Part shown: in pieces, positions 1-12,012 of the stretch
How positions within the stretch are numbered: the stretch's first letter is position 1
Layout: each line of letters starts with the position of its first letter
Assembly (NCBI GenBank): GCA_038380795.1
Contig: CM076267.1
Span: 8,911,501-8,975,500 of the forward strand
Reading direction: 5' to 3'
Length of the DNA stretch: 64,000 nt
Origin: Pyrocephalus nanus
Taxonomy: Eukaryota; Chordata; Aves; Passeriformes; Tyrannidae
Translations under genes and position numbers: made by a program
Notes under the pieces: model-generated
Database searches by the model: none
What the model was told of the DNA's origin: nothing
The model's input: the letters and a program-made list of their open reading frames with translations, nothing else

Positions 1-292
1 AGAAAGGTTCACAACTGCTTGAGTTAGCAGACATGGATTGTTTTTTTCCCTAAAAAATTCCCAAGTATTTTCAAAACAGCTGATTTTTAGCTATCTGTAG
101 AATAGTATCATGTGAAAAACTTGTGCCAGATAAATACGTAAAGTGTGGTGAGTCACAGAGATAAAATATAAGTGGGTAGCAACAAGTAATGTTTACATAG
201 AGACTTGCCTTCTGGAAAGGAGTACAAACCAACCTGAAGAAAAAAAAAATTGAAAACTGTTTGTTCTCTGTTTCAGTAGCTACAGAATGTTA

Positions 293-335
293 AAACCCCC
301 CAAAATACCCCCAGAAAACAACAAAAAAAACCCCT
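293..335. repeat. A/C-rich low-complexity tract
   Basis: Runs of A broken by runs of C (CCCCCC, CCCCC, CCCC) over about 40 bases. It resembles the A/C-rich low-complexity DNA that recurs through this window and has no coding content. Confidence 0.6.
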
Positions 336-917
336 AAGTAAATGAGAAGCTTAGGCAAATGAACTTAAAATGGAGAGATAGTTCTTTAACTATCATAAGA
401 GATGCCCTGTTTTCTTCATGCAATGTTTAGCCACATAAATTGCTATAAAGAGGGCTTTAGGCTTTTTCCTATTTGAAGTTTAAGATTACACATAGTTGCG
501 CCTACTTTGCTTATATATCAGCACTTTTCCAGTTTAATGCTGACAGTTTTCAGAGACGTGACTTTTCTCTGGTAAAAATCAGCTGCCATCCACAGCATGC
601 TGTGAGGTGCAGCTTCATATTCAAAATCAGCATTAGGCCTGAAATTTTTTCATCAGAAAGTAATAAAATAGCTGAGTCAAGTTTAAGATAGTTTTAGTTG
701 GGTTTTGTTCCCAAGAAGACCTTTCTTCTTTGTTATGTGAAAAATATAAAAGAGTCTGAGACTGGTCTTTTCTGACTTTAATTACTTAAACAAAATCAGC
801 TCAAGGCCCATGATTTGAGGCTTAATTCTGATTCTGAAGAATATTTAAAATCATCAGTTAAAGGCCCCAGATTAAAAAACAAACCCAAAAACCACTGATA
901 TCAAATATGTTTTCTTC

Positions 918-960
918 AGGAAGACTTAGGTGCTCAACATCTTTTCCGAATTTTGGTCTT
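918..960 (+). repeat. Ancient amniote repeat fragment
   Basis: The phrase cttaggtgctcaacatcttt followed by a purine/T-rich 'gaattttgg' stretch resembles a common reptile/bird interspersed-repeat phrase (cttaggtgctcagcaccttt...gaaaat). Only about 40 bases align by eye. Family assignment rests on remembered phrasing, so a RepeatMasker check is needed. Confidence 0.4.
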
Positions 961-2087
961 TCAAGTGTTTACTACTTTCCAGCAAGACACAGAGGCTTGC
1001 AGTTAAATTAGAGCATGGAAGTAAAGTTGTTCCCATGGACATACTTTATACCATTTAGCCCTTCCAGTGAGGGCAAAAAGAATTGTTCATGTGCTAATAA
1101 TTAAACATGTTCTTGATTTTGTTTTTGCTAGACTCTGACCTGATGACACCTTCTTGCAGAACTGAGAGCAGAATTTGGCCCACTGTATTGACATGTTTCT
1201 TACAAAGAGATTCTTTCCATTTTCTTCTCTATTTTTGCAACTCAATGAGGAATCACCCTCAAAGTTGAATAATAGGAGAACTGTTTTTATAGTTTAGATT
1301 TCCACTGAAACTTTACTGCATGTAAATCAACAGAGACTGAGTGGTCTGTGTTGAGAAAATGGGCTTGGTTTTTTTGCTGTGGATAACTAGAGGAGAAGAA
1401 AGAAATGAATTAGTATAACTGTCCTAGAAATATCAACAAACTGGGGAAAAAGGTATTAACAGACCAGTAGAAGAATTGCTCTTCCACTAACAAGTAGGAA
1501 ATGGACCAGAGTTTGCTTCTGTGCTAAGAGGCCACCCTGTGAAGAATGGCACTATAGGGTGCACCTTTCACTGCAGATCAAATGTGCTCATTTTAATGGT
1601 GAAAAGATTATTTTTCTATCCAGCAATACTGCCAGCTAATCCTGCATGTGAAAGTTGAGCTGTGCTCTGTCTGATTCACACTTCATCACCTGTAGTAAGG
1701 ACTGGGCATCTGGAGCAGGCGTTAGTTGCTGATGGAAGAGTCTCACTCCCTCTCCATTAGCTGGGCTGGGCTGTGCTATGCTAAGTAAAGCAGTAAAACC
1801 ATATTTTTATCAGGAAATTCAGTAGATATGGCCCAATTTAAATGAGCTCCCACACTGAATGGATCAGTTGAGTCAGTATGTTACTAACTGCAGCTGCGTG
1901 TTCTTACAAAGTCAAAGGGTAACACCAGCCCTGGGCTTAACTCACTGAACTTTAAGAGTCTGGGCAGCAACTCCCTTCTAAGCCCTGAAAGGTGGACAGA
2001 AAAAGTCAGTAAAATCAGCAGGAACCATCCTGCATTCTCATTCATAAAACAGAGATGTGTGGTAACCTCCAGTCACCTCCTGAAATC

Positions 2088-2165
2088 AGGGAAGCCCAGA
2101 ATTAATTTCCACTGGAAAGAATCCCACTGAACTCACTCAGCTTGGATCAGATCCCGAGTGGAAGC
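2088..2165 (+). repeat. Ancient amniote repeat fragment ('ccactgaact...ggatcagatccc')
   Basis: The string 'cccactgaactcactcagcttggatcagatccc' (split here: cccactgaactcactcag, then cttggatcagatccc) parallels the widespread bird/reptile phrase in which a 'cattgacttcaatggg' palindrome precedes 'ggatcaggccc'. It is diverged, as expected of a very old insertion. No TSD or ends are visible. Confidence 0.45.
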
Positions 2166-2767
2166 AATTAATCTTCTGACTGTGGGTCAGCTTTACAGCT
2201 ATGCAATACTTCTCTTGAGCTCTACCACATGGAATTTCCAGTGTTTACCTTGTGCCGAGCTGGCAGCAAGGGGCTGAGTTTCATTCAGGCTCCAGCACAT
2301 TTCCCTCATCACTTCAGGCACATGCCCCTTTCAGCACTTGGGCACAAATCGTGCAGCAGTGGAAGCCTGGCCATCAGGAGGCAGAATAACCTGCTCGGTG
2401 CCTGGACTGGTGATCCCAAAACTGCCCGTGCAGATCTGGGTTAAAGAAAATGAAGCTGAAAGTGATGAAAACTGTCAGAGCTCTGACAATAGGCCAAACT
2501 CTTCCAAGTTGCAGCTGGTTGGCAGAGGAAGTGGATGTGATCAAGGACTTCAAGTGTAGGCATGGATAAGGATCACAAAACAGATGACAGATGGTTAATC
2601 ATTCTTTAATATAAAGTTTAGGTGGTTAGGCAGATCTCAGTTTAGAGTTTGTTTCATAGCTTACTTCTTAAAGAGACCCTGTGGAGTAGTTAGGGACTCC
2701 AACTCTATTTTGATTTGTTCTCAGATATGTATTTTGTGTTGCCTCTTTCTAAATATTCCCAAGCATC

Positions 2768-2868
2768 ACAAAAAAAAAAAAACAACACCCCAACCAACCA
2801 ACCAAACAAAAAACAAAACAAAAAAAAAACCAACAACAACAAAAAAAAACCAAATAAAAACAAAAAGC
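2768..2868. repeat. A/C-rich simple-sequence tract
   Basis: About 100 bases of A runs interleaved with CCAACC and CAACAAC units. It is strongly strand-asymmetric, with no G until its end. It may have grown by slippage. No adjoining element is recognised. Confidence 0.9.
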
Positions 2869-4862
2869 CATTAAATCAATGAAAGACAACTCCATTTTGC
2901 AACATTTTGTAATACCACATATGGGCATTAGCCACAGATAGAGAACCCTTGTACTAGAAGCATCACAAATTTCCTATGGTCTTACTGACTTTCTAAATTT
3001 CTGTGAGAATCCCATCGATTTTTATTAACTTCCACAACTTGAACAGACCCACATGCTGCTTGAATGACACAATTTATATGTGTGAAGTTACAGAATAAAA
3101 TCTTCAGTTTAAAAAGAGGTAAAACAAATGAAAAAATAAAATGAGCTGGAAGAAGGCTCTGCACTTCTTACTTACTGATAAGAGTTGGGAAATGTCCTTG
3201 TGTTGAGGCTCTAGGGAACTTTTCCACGGAAGGAATAGTGCCCCAGCTTGGTGGGTCTTGCAACACATTTAATGTATCTTTCATTTAAGTGTAAAACTTC
3301 ATCCTAATCACATTTCTTACTGTTTGCTTAAGTATTTTCCTTTGCCTGTGTTTGGATGAAGTAGTTTTTCTATAGACTGGACACTACATCCCATTTTAGG
3401 TAAACAAAGCAAAAGATACCCTCATTGAAAACTAGGCTTGATTCACAGCACAGTTGTAGTTTGTAGTACCTAATGTATTCTTAAAATACTAGGTTGAGGA
3501 ATTTTTCTTTTTCTTTTCTAAGATATTTATCTCAGCTGTGTCCCTTATAATCAAAGCACTTGATTAGAGGCTCTCTTCATGAAAGACCAGTAGCTGCTGC
3601 AATTAAATATATAATACTTCTGCTCCTGTTACAGTTTAGTCATTTTTTTTTTTTTCCTTAGGAAACATCCTTATCTGATAAAAAGTTTGAAGGACAGCAA
3701 CTTAACTTTTTTTCTTCCCTTCCCCCTTTCCCTGACAAAACATTTCCTCAGTTTCAGTGTCCATTCATTGAAGGAATTTTGATAATACTTTATACCAGTC
3801 AATGGCCAAATATTTTGGGGGGGAAAAAAAGCTAAAACATGTTGGTGCTTGTTTTACAATTAAAGGCACAAAAAAAGGTAATGATTGAGAGGAAATGTCA
3901 AAGAATCACTGACTTTGAACTATTAAGTAAAAAATATGAGTAAAGATGGTCTGGGGAGTAAGGTGAGCCCTTCTGGCATGGCTCAGTGGGCAGGTGGCAT
4001 TGTATAAACCAGCATTATCTGCACAAGGGTATCTCAGTACAGATGGGATAGTTCTTACAGATGAGATTGTATTTAGGTACTACAACCTCCGTATCTGGTA
4101 GGTCTTAAGCGCTTAGAAAACCCCCAAGAACACTTAAATGAGTTATAATGTATGTAGAGCCCGTGAGCTTGTTGGAGTAAACTGAACCTCCCTGCACAGA
4201 TCCCTACAGCAGCTTCCTAACAATTCCTCGGGAATCTGACACCAGAGCCCAAAGTTTAGCTGCAGTCATATTAGATGTCCAGTTTAATTTCATTCCTACT
4301 TGAAATGGTGGTCAGACATTTATTTGTATTCATTTATTTGTGTGAGAAACAAAGAAGGACACCTAATCCTAGACTGTTTGTGTGGTTTAAATATGACTAG
4401 TCCATCAGAATTTTTCTTTTATTTGGTGGAGAGATGGGGGGACAGTGGAAGGAGAGATATTGCCCTTATACCAAAGTTAATTTTTTTTGTCATGGGGCAG
4501 GAAACGAAAGTTCTGACACTAAGGCAGTAAAAGCTGACCATGATCCTGGCACCAGAGAGCATATCATCACTGATATCTGAGCTACTGAAGTAAAGGAGGA
4601 AGGAGTGGAGGAAAATAACTCATTTAATTATGTTACTAATAACAGAAAACAACTATCACTCTACAGTGATTGGAAAAATGTGGGATTTTTTTTTTATTCC
4701 CTTGAAATACTCACATCTGTCTGCTAGAATCTAACATTATCAAACTTACAGATGACCCTAATTAGTGCCCACATGCAAAACATACTCTGTAGTGGTAGCT
4801 GGCATGTCCCTTAAAAGAGAGAAAAATAATTATCATTTGGATTCAGATCATAAGAATAGAAT
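2869..4862. other. Non-coding AT-rich block
   Basis: No repeat family, exon or RNA gene is recognised. Short homopolymer tracts occur, for example T runs near 3640 and 4688. The frame at 4300-4530 has no recognisable domain. Confidence 0.55.
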
Positions 4863-4953
4863 AAAAAAGAGAGAGAAAAAGAGAATTAGAGAGAGGGATG
4901 TTAGAATGGAGAGGGAAAAGAAGAGGGAGAGGGAGAGAGAGAGAAAGAGAGGA
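4863..4953 (+). repeat. GA-rich low-complexity tract
   Basis: About 90 bases of almost pure purine, built from GAGA, GAAAA and GGGAGA units. It accounts for the apparent 124-codon plus-strand frame (4765-5139) and the 74-codon minus-strand frame (4848-5072), because purine repeats lack stop codons on one strand and encode Ser/Leu/Phe runs on the other. Confidence 0.9.
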
Positions 4954-6485
4954 CAATTTTTCACTGCCAAAAACCTGCAGCAACTGATTTTGCATATAGC
5001 TGACTTGATTAATTTTATTGTGTTTTTATTAGAGACCAATATTGTTGTAGTACTATATGGCTTCATAGTCACAAATTCTTTGATTTCCCATAAGACCAGG
5101 GTTATGCTGGCATTTGGAACACTACTCCTGAATCCTTAGCTGTCATTGCAACCGCAGGCAGCTTTGTGAAATACAGATGATTTTGTATATGAACATACTG
5201 ATATGGGTGTCTATAAATGTGTGTATTTATAGTATATATACATAGATATATAAACCAAATTGTCACTGGAAAACTTTTCAACAGGCTTAGTGATGCAGAT
5301 GCACAGAAGTACCTAGGCCAGCAAAGTCTGTACTTCTGTTTGCCTTTGGGGAAACTCAGAGGTTTCAGTACCAATCTGTAAAGTTTAGCTCTTAGGTGTC
5401 AGAGAATCTGTTTCTGCCTCTTCCCCACAGTGATCTGGGCTGGTTGAGGTACCTGGAGTTGATGGTGCCTCCGTTTCTGTGACGGACAAACACTGAAAAC
5501 ACATTGTCAGCAACTCCCCCCCCTCCCAGTGCTGCACTTTGCTTTTCCATTTCTCTCACTGTGATCATCTCACTGTGCTGTGAAGCTGGAATGGGTGAAG
5601 CATTCAGATGCAATGCTAACAGCAAAGTTTATAAAAATGCAAAGCAAAGGTGAGTTATGAGGGGAGCTGGACCGATGGCCCCGTGGATTCACTGAATTCA
5701 ACAGACACATTGTCAGTGACTCCATGAAACCAGAATTACACTGCAATGCAAGGTTGGCCCTTTAATTATGTTGATTACCCTAAAGCAGATTTTTTACTTG
5801 CACACACATCTCTGCAGCCACACAAAGGCTTTTGTCTACAGTGAGACTGCATAGGGATCTGCCTGTGCAGTGTTCACAGCAGGATCTGACCCTAAGGTGC
5901 TGTGCACATGCTTAATGCCAGGTAACCAGCCTGGACCCACAGATCACACATGGAACATGGGATGTGTCTGCCTCCCCCACTACCTGCTTTGTGCTGGTGC
6001 AGCTGCTGCAGCTGTAGGCACTAGTGGAAGGAAAAGAGTGCAATGCAGGAGGAGCTGCCCTTGCTGCTCCCACGGGGCCCAGGAAGGCAGGTTTCAAAAC
6101 TTGCATCAAACTTCAGGCAGGGTAATCATTTCCATCACTCTAATTTAAAATATCTCGTCGTAATTTCCACACAGAACAATAAAGGAGTATGTCTGTATTT
6201 ATGAAATGGTAGTCAGTGTCTGAATCTGAAACTTAGATTTCTCTAAGAGAGAGAGACAGCAGATACAAAAGAAAATCTGTTTTGATTATCACACCTGATA
6301 AGCCTCATTGGTTCATCATGTCCAGCATCTGCACCACTAAAACCTAATGATCATGAGTGAAACCTTTCTCCCTGACCCATAATAAATTGTACTTGAAAGG
6401 TGATGAATTACTTTCTGCTTTTTGCATCTTGGACAAAAGACAGACTTTTGTAAAGAAGCCTTACTAGGGAACTAGCCCATATTAC

Positions 6486-6488
<3 letters not shown>
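4954..6488. other. Non-coding block
   Basis: Unique-looking sequence with a slightly GC-richer patch at about 5870-6130. Short frames there overlap on opposite strands (5870-6148 plus, 5912-6109 minus), so neither is supported as a gene. Confidence 0.5.

Positions 6489-6518
<30 letters not shown>
6489..6518 (+). repeat. Poly(A) run, 30 bases
   Basis: Thirty uninterrupted A, followed by an A-rich degenerate tail (gaaaagaaaaacaaaa). No processed-pseudogene body was recognised upstream, so it is called a mononucleotide repeat and not a retrocopy tail. Confidence 0.95.
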
Positions 6519-6520
<2 letters not shown>

Positions 6521-6535
6521 AAAGAAAAACAAAAG

Positions 6536-9209
6536 ACTGAATGGGCTGTTTCATGCTCTTTTGGGAAAAATCAGTCTAAAGAGAAGCAGAGTATTTCTGC
6601 CAGTTAAAGTGAGGGGGGATTTTTCTAAGAACAGACTTTGCTGTTTCATCAGTTGCCCTTTACACATATATTGCAAAATACAACCTCCAGTTTCCATGTT
6701 GTTGTGCCAGTGACTTTCCAATGGCCAGCCTGGCTACCTCTTTTTTGTATCAGTGACTTGCTACTCAAAGGAGCAGTTTTACTGAAGGCACACAAGTACC
6801 TGCGTATCACAGAGTTTTGGGGCTCCCGATCAGCCCCAGGACGGTGAATAGTCCGTCCAAGAACAAATGAGGGAATTTAGCAAAATGTATAAGTCCTTCC
6901 CATGCTACCTACTGAAACAAGCGGATCTATAGTCAATTTATTGAGCATAAATTACTGCCAACCTTCGCTGGAATAATTTATACTCCTGAGCCACTTCAGA
7001 CAGGAAGGCAATAGGGAACTGTCAGGATACATGAAGTTTTATATAGAGATGAACGAATAGCTCATTATTCAAAGTCAAATGATATTCATATTTAGGGGTC
7101 AGAGAATTTGGGAAATGTTTAGACCCTCACCTGAGAATACAATATGAATCCTCTTTCCCCACAAGGTCTTCTCAAAATAAGTGCTGGCTTTTCCAATCCT
7201 ATTGCTTAACCAGAATAGTTAACCCAGGCAACAGTTGGGTGGGGAGAATTAATAACAGTAAAGGAGAAGGAAAATGAACAGAGGGACTCAGTGGGCATAG
7301 GATTAAGGAAATGAGTGAAAAGACAGTAAGAGGAAAGAAAAGATATGGAGATGAGATTAAAAAAGTGGTGGGAAAGAAGAGGAATAAACAGACACTCCAA
7401 AAGAAAAGTACAGCACAGTGTTAGTTTGCAGAAAGGCATTGTGCATTTTTTTGGTTGTGTTTGATTATCTAAAAATCTTTGAGCAATGCAGTACAAAAGG
7501 TGGAATATTTTCCTCCGCACTGCTCTATGTTGCAGCCTAGGATGCTCAGGCTTTATGAAGTAGAATGACATCTTTGCCATCTCTTTTTCAGTTTAGCTTA
7601 TCATAAAGATTAGCATCTCAACAAGCAACAAATCAGCTTCCTTTTTAACAAAGAAAATCCAGTTCTACTTTAAGTCAATTAAATTTCAGTTCTTCTCTGG
7701 ACTGGAGGACTTGCAGTAGGAAAAGGACCTCGCCCTGTGTTTCAAGTTCTGGCTTTCCAAACTGCCACAGGTTTTGTTGAGCATTGCTTACCCTGAGACT
7801 GAATTTCAATAGAAAGAGCCTGGCTCTTATTTTGGCCCTTTCCCACCCCTTCAGAGTTGCATTTGGGGCACTGTGCAAACACTCAGCCAGCACAACTGTC
7901 AGTTCACCCAAAGCCAGGGGGAAGCAAAAGGGAAAGAGCTTTAAAAGTGATGCAAAAAAAATGTCACAATTCAAGAGATTATTTTCTCTACAGTATCTCC
8001 ATTAATTCTAAGGAAATACTCGTGTTCAGTGAACTTGAGGGGCACAGTCACAGAGAAGGTTCAGGGTATGTTTCACTCCAAATTTTCCTGGTGCTGCTAA
8101 TTCCCCAATCAGCCATTACGTTAGTTTACTAAGTCATCTGTACTCACCTACAGTTCCTTCACTTCATTACTCCCCGACCAAAATCTCTTCCGAAGGCTCC
8201 TCTGACAGATTTATATTCTGAGCATCAGACAGGAATGTGGTTCTCTGTTTTCCCTTTACCTTTACCACATAAACATGTCCGGGTTGCTGCTCGCAGGGCT
8301 CGCCTGAATCAGCCAACAGAGGATCTCAGGCTGAGCGATGCAGCTGCCTACAGAAACACCCTGTGACCATTGCAAACTACTCAGAGCTTCAGTTCAAGTC
8401 TTGCCTCCGTTCCTGGACCCATTTCTTGACTTCAAGGGCTGTAGTCAAGGGAAACCATGACAGACAGATGAACATTTTATAGTTATGGTCAATAGGACTT
8501 CCAAAGTTTACTACAATGCACATCTATTCAGCTAGGTGGGGTCTCTACAGCTATTTGGGTAATTTCATTTTGTTCTCTGAATCAATGGGAATTTTATGGG
8601 TATATGTTTTACAAAATAGTTTCTTATATCACACAGGAATGACTGTACAAAACCCAACCTTCCAACTCTGTTCTGGCATAGTGGCTTTTCAAAGCCTACC
8701 TCTTACCCCTTTTCCCCCAAGAAGATAGTGCATACAAAAGTATTGCTAAGGATAAGAGCTTTTTCCTTTCATAGAAAAGTGATCCTGTCTCTTGAGAACT
8801 TCAGCCATGAGAATTTATATTAAATGAAACTAATTAGCTAAAGGTTGCATCAAAACTCTCACAAAGACCCACTGAGACCAGATTTCTTTCCTGCTAGTTA
8901 TCTCCCCCACAGATCCCCAAACAACAGAAGACATTGTAGAGACAATTGTACAGATGCAGGTATGAGACCAGCTCCAGCGATGAGGGCAGCTTCAGTGGTA
9001 CAAGTATTAAAGAAAAAAGAAGGAAGAAAAGGCATTCTCCTCGACCATTTTCTGAAAATACCTCCAACATTCCTTTCTAAAACTCTGTTAGTAAGCTGCT
9101 GAGGCTCCACAATCCTGCAAAGGGCTGGAGATGATACAGTCATCACCTTAAGATTTGTCCAGCCACATTTCTCTCATATTTAATACATTATTTACCTGGA
9201 AGCATTATT
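6536..9209. other. Non-coding block with a purine-rich segment
   Basis: The segment at about 7236-7395 is strongly purine-biased on the plus strand and creates the minus-strand 124-codon frame at 7206-7580. Frames at 7675-8132 overlap on both strands. No repeat family or exon was recognised. Confidence 0.5.
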
Positions 9210-9450
9210 ACAGAATCACAGAATATGATAAGCTGGAAGGGACCCATCAGGATCACTGAGTCCAACTCCTGGCCCTGCACATGACACTCCAAGAATCACA
9301 CCACGTGCCTGAGAACATTGTCCAAAAACTTCTTGAACTCAGGCAGGTTTGATATGGTGACCACTTCCCTGTGGAGCCTGTTCCAGTGCATAAACACCTT
9401 CTGGGTGAAACACTTTGTCCTGATATCTTACCTAAACTTCCCCCCATTTA
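9208..9450 (-). mobile_element. CR1 LINE, 5'-truncated 3' end
   Basis: Read on the minus strand, this is a classic avian CR1 3' terminus. The plus strand begins cagaatcacagaat, the reverse complement of the terminal ATTCTGTG octamer array. Then comes 'agctggaagggaccc', the reverse complement of the pre-terminal CR1 stretch, followed by phrases such as cctgttccagtgcataa and ttcttgaactcaggcagg. The minus-strand frame at 9253-9447 is the usual remnant reading frame of this CR1 region. The 5' boundary, near 9450, is an abrupt truncation typical of CR1 insertion. It is less diverged than the other CR1 pieces in the window and so the youngest. CR1 subfamily was not determined. Confidence 0.93.
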
Positions 9451-11496
9451 TGATCCAAGTGTCTTAAACAGATGTACAATTCAGGCAGAGAAAAATAACC
9501 TCACCTAGTGATTTTGCTCTTCTAGATACTCCCAGAGGAGAGACTCAAGCACCATTTTACACCCACATTGCCCTTGGCCTTCTGCAGGGGGGGAAACAGG
9601 TTGCCCACACAGGGAAAGGTGCCAGGCACAGCACCAAGCTCTGGTTTGGAGAGTAGGGGCTGCTCAGGGCTGTACAAAAAGTACAACTCTTTCCATCACT
9701 TTTCATTGTGTGTATAAATAGGCACAATGCTATTGAATGTGTCAGCCTCTGCCTGCTCCTCACAAACCAGCAAACCAGACTGAGAGTCAGCAGGAGGAAT
9801 GATGGTGTGTTATCCCAACCGTTCTCTGTGACGGATGTGAATCATACTGGTAGGCTCCTGAAGTATTTAGTCAGGAAAATGAACCTGTAATACACACATA
9901 TAGACCTGAAGAATTCTTGCCTCAGCTATTCCAATATAATATTTTTCTTGTTTCATTTACATTCTCGCATGGAGTGAAGCACCTTAGAAATACGTTCTTC
10001 ATACAATGATTGATGCCAAGAGCAATAATCTGAAGATCATAGCATACTCTGGAGGAAAGATTTTGTTTTCTAAGGCCAAAGATGGAGCATTTTTGGTTGC
10101 AATTCCTTAAAGAAAATTAGAGGGTAAAAGGGACAAGGAAATGGGTGGATTTCTGTGTATTAAGCACTGTAACTGGGTTTGTTAGCTTGCTATTTTGAAG
10201 AAATATAGGTAAGCAAGGCAAGATAAATCACAGCAATTTGAGATGTCATTTTGCTCTCCTATAGTGTTTGAATTTCTTCCATATTACAATAGATCTTCTC
10301 TCCTTGTGCCAGCTAAATTGAATTCCTTTTTTTGGGCTGTTTCTTTGAAGGGCTTTGGATGAAATGTCTCATGCAGCTCAGTTTGGAAGCTTCCCAAATC
10401 AAAACCCCAAACCCTTGCATTTTGTTTCAGTTGTGGGGAATGGGAATTCAGTTTGTTTTTTACCTGTTCCTAAAACATCTGCTTTCACTATTTGGCATAG
10501 CGTGGGGCTGAGGTTAGTGGGGGAAGGCAGGCTGATTAGCCTCAGAGGATTTATTACATTTGATACATTGAATGTATGATTTTGCCTCCCTTGTTCTAAT
10601 TCGTTCACAGCCTGTACATTGAGATACACGGCAAAGCTTTTTTTAAACTATTTAGATTTAATTCTCATCTCTTATTTAACATTGAAATATCCAGAGTAAG
10701 CCATCGGTATCTGTTGTTTTTGGAATTTTTGTCTGGACTGAACTTCTGGACTCAGCAATGGAAGTCACAGAATGGGAAGTTGATTTACAAACTGCCTTTA
10801 AATCCAGTGACATAGGCTAAAGTGCACTGAATATTCACAAGCTCTATATTAGCAGCCTCTGCCATTTTGCCCTCCCCATGTCTCTGTTTCAGCTGAGGAA
10901 CACCCAAAGTGATCCCAGATTTTAAAGTCCAGCTGATCCTGAACAGAGAAAATTTCAAATTAAACCAGAATGCTTTCACATGCCTCCATATCGACTCGAC
11001 TGCATATGCTAAAATTCATGCTTTTTCCAATATATTTAATACTAATTTGAGTGAGAATTAGTGCATTGATTTAATTCACCATAAACCATGATGTTTTGTT
11101 GGAAAGATTTCTAAGTAAACTATATTTGAAGGTGATGCCATATCTCTTTGTAGGGGCTTAAAATGTGCTGTGAAAAACAGCCAGAGCTTGTCAGATGCGG
11201 AGTTTGGCTGCAAGAAAGGCTGGTCAGAAACCTTCTGATGACACACAGTTTAAGCAGAAATGGTGACATTCGATTGAAATTGTGAAGTTCACAGTGCCTG
11301 TTAGACCTGAAGAAAATATTGCCTAACCAAGGCAGAATTTGACTCAGAGTCCATGCCTGGTCACCAACAGAAAAAAATCCAAGCAAGGAATGTTTGCTTT
11401 GGTCTAATTCAGCATGAATCCAAACTGTGGAAGAAAATAGTGAATCCTTTTAGGTCCAGTTGTGCTTAATTCACTCACTGCAAAGGTTTTCCTGTA
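9451..11496. other. Non-coding block
   Basis: AT-rich unique-looking sequence. A phrase near 9850-9885 (taggctcctgaagtattta, then gtcaggaaaatg) faintly recalls the reptile 'taggctcctaagt...gaaaatg' repeat phrase but is too short to call. The frames at 10355-10629 overlap on opposite strands and are not supported. Confidence 0.45.
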
Positions 11497-11540
11497 AACA
11501 AACACACATGTGCACTCCCAGACACATACACACACACACC
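11497..11540. repeat. Interrupted (CA)n microsatellite
   Basis: Two clusters of CA dinucleotides separated by a short non-repeat stretch. It underlies the small overlapping frames at 11404-11648 on both strands. Confidence 0.8.
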
Positions 11541-11854
11541 AAAATGTTCTTCCTGAGTTGCATTTCAACATCAGTACGTTATTTGCTCTATTACCCTTCT
11601 GGGTGGCCAATAAAATATCAAACATCAACTCAAGAAGGCAACAGATAACTACACATAAGCAAGTACAGTGAGCTTCCTGTTAGCTGAGCCCAGGATAAGC
11701 AGGCAGATTTATACACTTCAATTTGAGGCAAAAGTGAAATAATAACAAGCAATAACTGGTTGTTTGGGGTTTTTTTTCCAAGCAATTACTGCACAGAATT
11801 TACCTGAGCTATGCAATAGACATCTTGATTTTAAGATGCGGGCTTGTATTCTCA

Positions 11855-12012
11855 CCTGGTGAATATCAGCCCAGATCCATCACTCAGAGCAGAGATTGCT
11901 AAATCATGAATATTATGCCTTAAGCAGAAGGCACTTGGCCAGGTCCTTCCCTGTGTTAATGATTTTTGTACATTGTGCAGATTTACATCAGCCAAAGATC
12001 TGGCTGAATGCC
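11855..12012. repeat. Ancient palindromic amniote repeat
   Basis: Left end: ctggtgaatatcagcccaga followed by tcc. Right end: gcagatttacatcagccaaa followed by gatctggc. These resemble the two mirror-image halves of a widespread bird/reptile repeat whose arms read '...ggtgtaaatcag...' and '...tttacaccagctgaggatctggccc'. The middle is eroded. The minus-strand 93-codon frame at 11852-12133 overlaps it and is regarded as incidental. Confidence 0.5.

Larger units (their letters stand above)
1..2767. other. Non-coding AT-rich block
   Basis: Unique-looking AT-rich sequence. The open frames at 473-691, 2229-2444 and 2338-2559 are short, and the first starts at TTG. None resembles a known domain. Apart from the two ancient repeat fragments and one A/C tract listed separately, nothing functional is visible. 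Confidence 0.6.

Noticed and set aside
2030..2080. MIR-like 'tcattcataaaacagagatg' stretch
   Set aside because: Similarity is limited to a few words and could be chance.
4765..5139. 124-codon plus frame and an overlapping minus frame
   Set aside because: Both are created by the GA-rich low-complexity tract, and the minus frame begins at a GTG codon.
7206..7580. 124-codon minus frame
   Set aside because: It lies opposite a purine-rich stretch with few minus-strand stops; no domain is visible.
9253..9447. 64-codon minus frame as a gene
   Set aside because: It is the remnant reading frame inside the truncated CR1 3' end.
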